Assembly: GCA_903869595.1 (NCBI GenBank) | Contig: CAIPZV010000027.1 | Location: forward strand, 1-34,835 | DNA: 34,835 nt | Reading direction: 5' to 3' | DNA from: an uncultured beta proteobacterium | GTDB lineage: Bacteria; Pseudomonadota; Gammaproteobacteria; Burkholderiales; Burkholderiaceae_C | Part shown: positions 23,683 to 30,746 of the stretch, piece by piece | Layout: every line of letters begins with the position of its first letter | Numbering within the stretch: the first letter of the stretch is position 1 | Notes under the pieces: generated by a model | What the model saw: only the letters and a program-made list of their open reading frames with translations | The model's database searches: none | What the model was told of the DNA's origin: nothing | Made by a program: the position numbers and the translations under genes

Positions 23683-25103
23683 CAGAGCGCCTCCTCGTCT
23701 TCCAGCACCCAGGTGTCTTTGGTGCCGCCGCCTTGGGATGAATTGACCACCAACGAGCCTTCGCGCAAAGCCACGCGCGTGAGGCCGCCGGGCACGATGC
23801 GCGTGTCCTTGCCCATCAGCACAAACGGTCGCAAATCGATGTGACGCGGCGCAATGCCCTGGTCGACAAAAATCGGACACGCCGACAAACTCAGCGTGGG
23901 TTGCGCAATGTAGTTGTCCGGATTCGCTTTCAAACGCTTGGCGAAAGTCTCAATTTCCGCTTTGCTGGCTGTGGGGCCGACCAGCATGCCGTAGCCACCT
24001 GCACCATGGACTTCTTTGACCACCAGTTGCGACAGATTCGCCAACACATAAGACAACTCGTCGGGCTTGCGGCATTGCCAGGTTTGCACGTTGTTCAGAA
24101 TAGGCGTTTCATTCAGGTAAAAGCGGATCATGTCGGGCACATAAGGGTAAATGGATTTGTCGTCCGCCACGCCTGTGCCCAGCGCGTTGGAGATGACCAC
24201 ATTGCCCTGGCGGTACACCGAGGCCAACCCCGGCACGCCAATCAGTGAATCCGGCGCAAAACTCAAAGGGTCCATGTACACATCATCCACACGTCGGTAA
24301 AGCACATCGACTTGCTGTGGCCCTTCAGTGGTTTGCATGTACACATGGCCGCCGCGCACAAACAAGTCCGAGCCTTCGACCAGCTCTATGCCCATTTGTT
24401 TGGCCAAAAACGCATGCTCGAAATACGCGCTATTGAAACGCCCCGGCGTGTGCAGCACGACGGTGGGCTGCTCCACCCAACTGGCCGAGCGCAAAGTTTG
24501 CAACAGCAGCGCCGGGTAATGCTCGACCGGACGCACCGCGTAGCGGCGGAACAAATCGGGGAATAAGCGCATCATCAATAAGCGGTTGCTCAACATATAA
24601 GACACGCCCGAGGGCACGCGCAAGTTGTCTTCCAACACATAAAAATCGCCGTCTGAATGCCGCACGATGTCCACGCCGGCGATGTGCGCGTAAATTTGAT
24701 GCGGTAAATCCAAGCCCAGCATGACGGGCATGAATTGCGCGTTGGCAAGAATTTGTTCGGCGGGTATCAAGCCTGCTTTCAATATGTGTTGCTCGTGGTA
24801 GACGTCGTGCAAAAACATATTGATGGCTTTGACGCGTTGCACCAGGCCTTTTTCAAGGTGCGCCCATTCTTTGCCGTGGATGATGCGCGGTATCAAGTCG
24901 GAAGGAATCAGCCGCTCGGTGCCGCCTTCGTCGCCATTCAATGAAAACGTGATGCCGGTGCGCCTAAAGATCAGGTCGGCTTCGGTTTGCTTGACTTGCA
25001 CGGTGTCTGCCGACACGCCTTTGAGCCAGGTATCAAAGGCTTGGTAATGCGGGCGGGCGATGCCCTGCGCGTCGCTCATCTCATTAAATATCGGGCTTCT
25101 CAT
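23682..25103 (-). CDS. Circularly permuted ATP-grasp protein of the Anbu operon
   Basis: The 473-residue protein has the features of the circularly permuted ATP-grasp family: FDTWLKG near the N terminus, RRTGITFSLNGDEGGTERLIPSD-type opening block (residues 47-69), D-F-Y-V-L-E-D-N-x-R-V-P-S-G-V-S, LHTPGRFNSAYFEHAFLAKQMG, VKEVHGAGGYGM-type glycine loop and a late HIDLRPFVLMG with SSQGGGTKDTWVLED. It probably forms amide bonds using ATP; substrates are unknown. It is the first gene of the operon. GGAG 6 bases before ATG 25103 is its Shine-Dalgarno, and a sigma-54 element lies 40-55 bases upstream. Confidence 0.95.
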   Translation of the reverse strand: MRSPIFNEMSDAQGIARPHYQAFDTWLKGVSADTVQVKQTEADLIFRRTGITFSLNGDEGGTERLIPSDLIPRIIHGKEWAHLEKGLVQRVKAINMFLHDVYHEQHILKAGLIPAEQILANAQFMPVMLGLDLPHQIYAHIAGVDIVRHSDGDFYVLEDNLRVPSGVSYMLSNRLLMMRLFPDLFRRYAVRPVEHYPALLLQTLRSASWVEQPTVVLHTPGRFNSAYFEHAFLAKQMGIELVEGSDLFVRGGHVYMQTTEGPQQVDVLYRRVDDVYMDPLSFAPDSLIGVPGLASVYRQGNVVISNALGTGVADDKSIYPYVPDMIRFYLNETPILNNVQTWQCRKPDELSYVLANLSQLVVKEVHGAGGYGMLVGPTASKAEIETFAKRLKANPDNYIAQPTLSLSACPIFVDQGIAPRHIDLRPFVLMGKDTRIVPGGLTRVALREGSLVVNSSQGGGTKDTWVLEDEEAL

Positions 25104-25140
25104 GTGGACTCCGCGTTTTTCAACTAGGGGGCACCAGCTC

Positions 25141-25160
25141 TAAGCATGCATCGTGCCGCT
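25141..25160 (-). promoter_or_regulatory. Candidate sigma-54 promoter (-24/-12) of the Anbu operon
   Basis: On the minus strand the sequence CGGCACGATGCATGCT matches the sigma-54 consensus TGGCACG-N4-TTGC at 13 of 15 positions, with the invariant GG (25157-25156) and GC (25145-25144) separated by exactly 10 bases. Transcription would start near 25132, about 29 bases before the ATP-grasp ATG. Confidence 0.65.
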
Positions 25161-25207
25161 TGTGTGCTGGCTTGGCGCAAGCATGCACGCCCAATTGGTC
25201 ATGTTGA

Positions 25208-25244
25208 TGCACCAAAACGGGATGCTGCGCACCGTATTAGTGCC
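25208..25244. promoter_or_regulatory. Tandem NtrC-like enhancer sites upstream of the Anbu operon
   Basis: GCACCGTATTAGTGC (25229-25243) fits the NtrC dyad GCACC-N5-GGTGC at 9 of 10 positions. A second, half-conserved site, GCACCAAAACGG, starts at 25209. They lie about 85 and 104 bases upstream of the start predicted from the -24/-12 element, a usual distance for NtrC. The regulator assignment is inferred from the motif. Confidence 0.55.
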
Positions 25245-25294
25245 AACCCGAAAAGTGCAGCTCGGGGCCGTTCGCCCGCGGACAGTGGGATAGC

Positions 25295-26644
25295 TCAGCC
25301 GCCAGTCAGGCTCCGCGCCTGCGCCCGCTTGCGCAACAAGGCATGCCCTGTATCGATCATGGGCTGCTCGATCAGGATGTGCAGCACGATGCCCAGCACC
25401 AAAGACAGGCTGGCCGCTATGCCAAACATACACAGCAGTTGCGGCACCGAAATCATGGCTATGGTGGACGCATCCGTGGTTTGGAAAGTGAGGATGGCGG
25501 CGATCAGCACCATGGGGAAATGGAACAAATACACGGGAAACACCACTTGCGAAAATGGTCGCCATAGGCCCCAGCCCAAAAATGCCCGCAAGCTTGTCGC
25601 CACCCGCCCGGCCCACGCGCCCGCACCACCGGCCTGCACCAGCAACACCAGCATCAACACCCCAAAGCAAAACAGATTGCGGTGCAGCACCTGACCCGCC
25701 AGATTCAGCCATGGCGAAAAATGCTGGTAATACCAGCTGTCTTGCTGATAGACCGGGAAATACGCCCACACCAGGGCCAGTAGCGCCCCGCCCAGCGCCC
25801 AGGCGGTACCGCGTGCGGGCGGCGTGGGCAGCGCGACGTCCCGGTGGCGCACCCAGGCCCATATCAGGCCCAGTAGCAAAGGGCCGATGCGGGTATGGGT
25901 TTGGAAATACATCACATTAAGGAAAAGCTCTGGCGCTACGCGTTGCGGATGGAAGAGATAAAACGGTGTTTCATAGGTGACCGGATAAAGCAAGGCGGTA
26001 GCCAGCACCGGCACAAAAGACAGCACAAACAGCGCCTGCAAAACCCGCAAACCGCCCTGCCCCGGCATGCGCAGCAGCCAGCCCATGAGCATAGGCAGGA
26101 TCAGGTAAAACTGCATTTCAATCGAGAGCGACCAACCCACAGGAATAATATTTTTCATCTGAAAGTTGTCGATGAAAAGCAGGTTGTAAATTAGGTTGCG
26201 TGCAGCCAGCTCGGGGTTACCCAGGGCATACGCCGCCAGCCCCAACAAAAACAAAGGGTAAATACGAAACAGGCGGCGGATATAAAAATCGCGCGCTGCG
26301 ATAGCGCCCTTGCGGTCGGTTTCGCGCATGAGCGCACCGCCCAACAAATAGGCACTGACCATAAAAAACACATCCACGGCTTTATCAGTATTTGCCAAAA
26401 AACCCAGCCAGGGCGGCATTTGCATCGCAAAAGCGCTGATGCGGTCAAAGTCCTTTAAGAGAAAGAGGACTCCGTAAAAGCAATGGAACAACACAATCGA
26501 CAAACTGGCCATGCCGCGCAGACCGTCCACCACCGGGTCATCTTGCGGGCCGCGATGGAACACCCGATGCAGGCCCGCGCGCCATTGGATGCGCTGGCGG
26601 TAGTTGGAACAGGCTTGCCCGATCTGCTTCAATAAGGATGGCAT
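25295..26644 (-). CDS. Acyltransferase-3 family membrane protein (OafA/YrhL-like)
   Basis: The 449-residue polytopic protein starts its first membrane segment with VDGLRGMASLSIVLFHCFYG, which holds the conserved D-G-L-R-G and the catalytic-type histidine of acyltransferase-3 proteins. About ten transmembrane helices follow, with SLSIEMQFYLILP (the W-S-L-x-x-E motif) near residue 170. Such enzymes move acyl groups onto periplasmic glycans, LPS or exopolysaccharide. The gene starts 12 bases after the sulfatase-fold transferase gene on the same strand, so the two are probably co-transcribed and work on the same envelope polymer. The product is hypothetical. Confidence 0.9.
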   Translation of the reverse strand: MPSLLKQIGQACSNYRQRIQWRAGLHRVFHRGPQDDPVVDGLRGMASLSIVLFHCFYGVLFLLKDFDRISAFAMQMPPWLGFLANTDKAVDVFFMVSAYLLGGALMRETDRKGAIAARDFYIRRLFRIYPLFLLGLAAYALGNPELAARNLIYNLLFIDNFQMKNIIPVGWSLSIEMQFYLILPMLMGWLLRMPGQGGLRVLQALFVLSFVPVLATALLYPVTYETPFYLFHPQRVAPELFLNVMYFQTHTRIGPLLLGLIWAWVRHRDVALPTPPARGTAWALGGALLALVWAYFPVYQQDSWYYQHFSPWLNLAGQVLHRNLFCFGVLMLVLLVQAGGAGAWAGRVATSLRAFLGWGLWRPFSQVVFPVYLFHFPMVLIAAILTFQTTDASTIAMISVPQLLCMFGIAASLSLVLGIVLHILIEQPMIDTGHALLRKRAQARSLTGG

Positions 26645-26656
26645 GCAGCAGCCAGC

Positions 26657-28663
26657 CTATTTCTTCAGTGAAATGCGCACATTCCAGTCCAGCAGAGCGT
26701 AGCGCGCACGCTCTTGCTGGTCGTCCAATGCGTCAAACTGGCATGGCGTTGGGGGGCTTGGTACCGGACTGCATCCAAAGGATGCCGCTTGGCCCAACTG
26801 CCACATACCCTTGGCATTGCGTGCCTCGCCGGTGAAAAACATCGCACGCGGCGCATTGATGGCGTCGGGCTTTTCTGGCAGCTTCAGCAAAAGATTGCGC
26901 CCACTATTGACGTAGGCGCCTTCAATGCCGGCCAATGGCAACAAGGTATCAAACATATCCCGATGGCTGGCCGGTAGTGCTTGCTGGGGCCCGCAATCGA
27001 GCCCCTGACCCCAAATCAAAAACGGCACCTGCCGCAACAGGTGGCGCCGCGATGCATCGGCATACAAGCCGAATGAACGCACATTGTGGTCACCGGTAGC
27101 AGCCACCAGCGTATTGGCCTTAAGCGGGCCGCTTTGCACTTCTTGCACAAAACCGCCCAGCAGGTCGGCTGCGTAATGGTAAGAGTCCAAATTGGCCTGC
27201 AAAAACTCGGAGTTGGTCTCTCCCTTCCACTGCGCCATATCGCGGGGTACACGCTGATAGTCTGCCGGCAGGTCGTAGGGTGGATGGTTGGTGGATGTGA
27301 GTACAAACACAAACAGTGGCTTGTCCGCAACTTGTTGCGCCATACGCTTGCTCAGGTACTTAAACACATAGCTATCCCACACACCCCAGATGCCCAAGGT
27401 GGCGTCGGGGTAGGCCTGTTTGAGCGTGTTGGCATCCACCACTTCGTCAAACCCCTGCACTTTCAAAATACGGTCCAGATCGCGCCAACCGGCCCGCGCC
27501 GATGTGACAAACAAGGTTTGGTAACCCGCCTGTTTGACGATGGCCGGTACGGCCCAAGGAATTGGTTTGCGCCCCACGTCACCCAGCGTTAGGGGTGTGA
27601 TGGGGGTTGAAAAAAGTATGGCTTCCAAAGACGGGTGTGTACCGGGTTGCGCCGAATCAAAATTATGAAAATGGCAGGCCTTGTCCAGCGTAGGCGCCAT
27701 GCGCCCCAGCACATCAAAGCTGGCACTTTGGTAGCGTATCGGCTCAGCGCTAAAGGACTCCATCAAAAAGAAAACCAGGTTTTTCTTGGGCGTGCCCGCA
27801 GGCAGTGGCGGATGCATGGTCAGCGCGGCACGGATGGCGCTGTCGCTCTCATGGGGTAATCCCAGCACCTGTGCAGCCGCCTGGGCCGAATCAAAACCCA
27901 TGGCCCGCACACCAGCTAATGGGTTTTGCAGATTTTGCGAAAAGCCACGGCTATCCCATGCATACTTCAACGCAATAACACCATTGGGCACCATGTCGTT
28001 GAGAAACTGCGATGCGGTGACCGACAAATTTTGCCTTTGCAAAGCCATGGCGCGCAGCGTGCCCTTGCCAGCAAGTAACAGAGCCAGAAACACCATCAGC
28101 ACGCTGAGCACTTTGACCACAACCGGGCGCGCCTGGAGTAGCGCATCGGGCTGCACGCGCATCCACAAGTGCAGGTGAAGTGCCAGACTTGCCCAACTGA
28201 TCAAGCCCACCAGGACCAAGGTAATAAGAACGGGAAAATCACGCCAAATGGTTGTCAACACTGCAAGCGTATCGTCTTCAATCAAGCCAAACACCAGGGA
28301 ATCAATCGGCGTTTTGTAAAAACCAAAATAGTGCAAATTGATAAATGACAACAGCACGAATAACAAAACCACCACTGCCACCATGCGCCGCTGAATTCGC
28401 AAAGATACCCAGGGCAAAATCAAAAACAACAAAGCACCAGCGATAGCGCTGACCTTCAGGTCAAAGCGCAAACCCTGCACTACGACCGCCGCCAGATCAG
28501 TAAACGGGGCGCTGTAACCGGTGGGCCAAAAATATGCCAATTGCCCCAGTCGGATGAGCGACAGCGCCAGTACCAGCGGTACGACCATGACCCAGGCGTG
28601 AAACAGGCCCCGCAGTAGTCCGTTAAGCAAGGCAAGCGGAAAGCGACTTAAGTCGTGATGCAT
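26657..28663 (-). CDS. LtaS/MdoB-like sulfatase-fold phosphoglycerol (or phosphoethanolamine) transferase
   Basis: The 668-residue protein has five N-terminal transmembrane helices (to about residue 200) and an extracytoplasmic sulfatase-fold domain. Visible active-site elements are E302 in FFLMESFSAE, the nucleophile T342 in QPGTHPSLEAILFS, and D525/H526 in ATGDHNVRS. These match alkaline-phosphatase-superfamily transferases such as LtaS and MdoB, which transfer phosphoglycerol from phosphatidylglycerol to glycans. In Gram-negative bacteria the acceptor is usually periplasmic glucan or another envelope glycan. It precedes the acyltransferase gene in an apparent two-gene operon divergent from the MFS gene. 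Confidence 0.9.
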   Translation of the reverse strand: MHHDLSRFPLALLNGLLRGLFHAWVMVVPLVLALSLIRLGQLAYFWPTGYSAPFTDLAAVVVQGLRFDLKVSAIAGALLFLILPWVSLRIQRRMVAVVVLLFVLLSFINLHYFGFYKTPIDSLVFGLIEDDTLAVLTTIWRDFPVLITLVLVGLISWASLALHLHLWMRVQPDALLQARPVVVKVLSVLMVFLALLLAGKGTLRAMALQRQNLSVTASQFLNDMVPNGVIALKYAWDSRGFSQNLQNPLAGVRAMGFDSAQAAAQVLGLPHESDSAIRAALTMHPPLPAGTPKKNLVFFLMESFSAEPIRYQSASFDVLGRMAPTLDKACHFHNFDSAQPGTHPSLEAILFSTPITPLTLGDVGRKPIPWAVPAIVKQAGYQTLFVTSARAGWRDLDRILKVQGFDEVVDANTLKQAYPDATLGIWGVWDSYVFKYLSKRMAQQVADKPLFVFVLTSTNHPPYDLPADYQRVPRDMAQWKGETNSEFLQANLDSYHYAADLLGGFVQEVQSGPLKANTLVAATGDHNVRSFGLYADASRRHLLRQVPFLIWGQGLDCGPQQALPASHRDMFDTLLPLAGIEGAYVNSGRNLLLKLPEKPDAINAPRAMFFTGEARNAKGMWQLGQAASFGCSPVPSPPTPCQFDALDDQQERARYALLDWNVRISLKK

Positions 28664-28927
28664 GACGGGTGGCGGCAGAGTAAATTAATTGGACTGGCCC
28701 ACCGTCAGCAGACCGGCGCGGGTGGTCTGTATGGTAGCGCCTGCAAAGGGATGCCATACGGGCTGAGCTTGCAGGCATGCCAGCGCACCCGACCACAGCG
28801 CTTCCAACTGCGATGGCTCTATGACGGTAACTCACAACAGAGCCTATTTAATTGCACCCCAACCCTCCATCGGCCGCCCGCTTGTAATAAGCTCTTTACT
28901 GATTCAACCATGCAAAACTAAGCATCC

Positions 28928-30127
28928 ATGCCCGACAACCCCACCCCGCCAGAACCCCCCAAGGCCTGGCTAATAGTTTGGGCGAGCTTTGTTTGCCTGG
29001 CGGTCATTTTTGGCGTTTCCTATTCCTTCGCCGCCTTTTTTGAAAACTTTGCCAAAGAGTTTTCTGCCCAAAGAGCCGATGTGTCCCTGGTCTTTGGCTT
29101 GTGCGGCCTGGTTTACTTTGTGTTGGGCGCGCTGGGCGGCATCTTGGCAGATCGTTGGGGGCCGCGCGTGGTCTGCATGACGGGCATGGCACTGATTGCC
29201 CTGGGTTTGTACCTCACCAGCTTGGCGCAATCCTTAGGCCATATTTATCTGAGCTTTGGCCTGCTGGTGGGCCTGGGCATTGCCTTTGTGTATACGCCCG
29301 CCATCGCCGCTGTGCAGCCTTGGTTTACTACGCGGCGGGTATTGGCCTCGGGCATCGCTGGGTCAGGAGTGGGTGCGGGCACGCTCATCGTGCCGGTCGC
29401 GGTCAGCTATCTCTTAGGCCACATTTCCTGGCGTGAAACCCTGCAAGCCATGGCACTGGGTGTGCTGCTGCTAGGCTGCGGCGCGGCTTATCTTTTGGAA
29501 CGGGCGCCTTCGCTGGGCGCGGGCGCTAGCGGCCAGGCCAGCGGGCTCACGCTTGCGCAAACGCTCAAGACGCCGGTGTTTCGCTGGCTCTACCTTTGTG
29601 CCCTGATCAGCGCGCCAGTCATGTTCATTCCCTTTGCACATATCTCCGCCGCAGCCCGGGATGCGGGCATGCTAGAGGCGCAAGCAGTCGGGCTGGTGGG
29701 TTTGATCGGCATCGGCAGCGTCACAGGCCGCTTTGGCATCGCCTGGGTGGCCAACCGATGGGGCCGCATCCAAACCCTGTTGCTGATGCAATGCCTTTTG
29801 GGCCTTACCTACTTTTTATGGGCCGGCGCACAAGAGCCTTGGATGTTTTCTATTTTCGCCCTGTGCTTTGGTTTGAGCTACGGCAGCATTGTGTCCCTGC
29901 TGCCAGCCATATGCATGGAATTGTTTGGCGGCAAAGCCGTATCGGCCATCATCGGCACGCTCTACACCGGCGCCGCTTTGGGTAATCTGCTGGGGCCGGT
30001 GCTGGCTGGTAAGGTTTTTGACCTGACCCATAGCTACACTTTGGTCATCTATTTGGCCCTGGGCCTGTCCGCTGTTGCGGCGGCCAGTTGCTGGCGCACC
30101 CTGAAATATGCTGATCAAAAGTACTAG
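28928..30127 (+). CDS. MFS transporter, monocarboxylate/oxalate-formate antiporter type
   Basis: The 399-residue protein has twelve predicted transmembrane helices. The MFS loop 2-3 motif G-x-x-x-D-R-W-G-P-R (GGILADRWGPR, about residue 70-80) and GIAGSGVGAGTLIVP in helix 5 fit the OFA/monocarboxylate porter group, as does a long middle loop after helix 6 (LERAPSLGAGASGQASG). It likely moves a small organic acid. The ATG has only a weak Shine-Dalgarno. The 264 bases upstream, shared with the divergent transferase gene, contain no gene and no clear promoter. Confidence 0.88.
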   Translation: MPDNPTPPEPPKAWLIVWASFVCLAVIFGVSYSFAAFFENFAKEFSAQRADVSLVFGLCGLVYFVLGALGGILADRWGPRVVCMTGMALIALGLYLTSLAQSLGHIYLSFGLLVGLGIAFVYTPAIAAVQPWFTTRRVLASGIAGSGVGAGTLIVPVAVSYLLGHISWRETLQAMALGVLLLGCGAAYLLERAPSLGAGASGQASGLTLAQTLKTPVFRWLYLCALISAPVMFIPFAHISAAARDAGMLEAQAVGLVGLIGIGSVTGRFGIAWVANRWGRIQTLLLMQCLLGLTYFLWAGAQEPWMFSIFALCFGLSYGSIVSLLPAICMELFGGKAVSAIIGTLYTGAALGNLLGPVLAGKVFDLTHSYTLVIYLALGLSAVAAASCWRTLKYADQKY

Positions 30128-30145
30128 CAAAACGCGAGCGTCCCG

Positions 30146-30652
30146 ATGCTGTCCACTTATCGATTTACACCGCTGATTGCTCCCCTGCTGGTAGCCGCGC
30201 TAGTTGGTTGCTCGTCGTCACCGCGCCAAGCCGAACAACCCAATCAAGCCCCCGCCAATCCCCAAGCGCCTTTGACCACCCAAAGGCAAGACGTCGTTAT
30301 GCAGGCCATGGCCTTGCTGGACCGCAACTACGTGTACAACGGCAAAAAACTGCACACCGGCTTTGACTGCTCGGGCTTCGTGAGCTTTGTGTACAAAGAG
30401 TCCACCGGGGTGGTGTTGCGTGGCAGCGCTGCGGACATCGCCGGCAAAACCCGCTCCGTCCCGGCCCATACGGCGACACCGGGGGACTTGGTGTTCTTCA
30501 ACACCTTGGGCTCGCCCAACTCGCACGTGGGCATTTACATAGGCTCGGGCAAATTCATCCACGCCGCCAATGAGCGCACCGGGGTGCGGATAGACCAAAT
30601 CACGGCGGACTATTGGGCCAAGCGGCTGGAGGGGTATCGCAGCGTTTTGTAG
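30146..30652 (+). CDS. NlpC/P60 peptidoglycan endopeptidase lipoprotein
   Basis: The 168-residue protein begins with a lipoprotein signal (ALVGC, C22 lipidated), then a Pro/Gln-rich linker (25-45), then an NlpC/P60 domain. Catalytic residues are C75 in TGFDCSGFVSFVY, H127 in NSHVGIYIG and H139 in KFIHAAN. The family cuts D-glutamyl-meso-diaminopimelate or related bonds in cell-wall peptides. It lies 18 bases after the MFS gene on the same strand. After its stop there is a T-rich segment (30667-30680) but no stem, so no clear terminator. Confidence 0.92.
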   Translation: MLSTYRFTPLIAPLLVAALVGCSSSPRQAEQPNQAPANPQAPLTTQRQDVVMQAMALLDRNYVYNGKKLHTGFDCSGFVSFVYKESTGVVLRGSAADIAGKTRSVPAHTATPGDLVFFNTLGSPNSHVGIYIGSGKFIHAANERTGVRIDQITADYWAKRLEGYRSVL

Positions 30653-30746
30653 TGCAGGATGACCGATATTTGGTTTTTTTAACAATAACCACTTTCAAAA
30701 TAATATTTATTTCCGTTACCATGCGTGCTCTCTTTGTGAGCACTCC

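Noticed and set aside
25165..25195. A second possible sigma-54 element (TTGGGCGTGCATGCTTGC on the minus strand)
   Set aside because: The GG and GC doublets are 11 bases apart instead of 10, and the neighbouring element at 25141-25160 is better in both halves.
25104..25294. Possible tRNA or small RNA in the gap before the Anbu operon
   Set aside because: No T-arm or anticodon-arm pattern is seen; the gap is better explained by promoter and NtrC-like sites.
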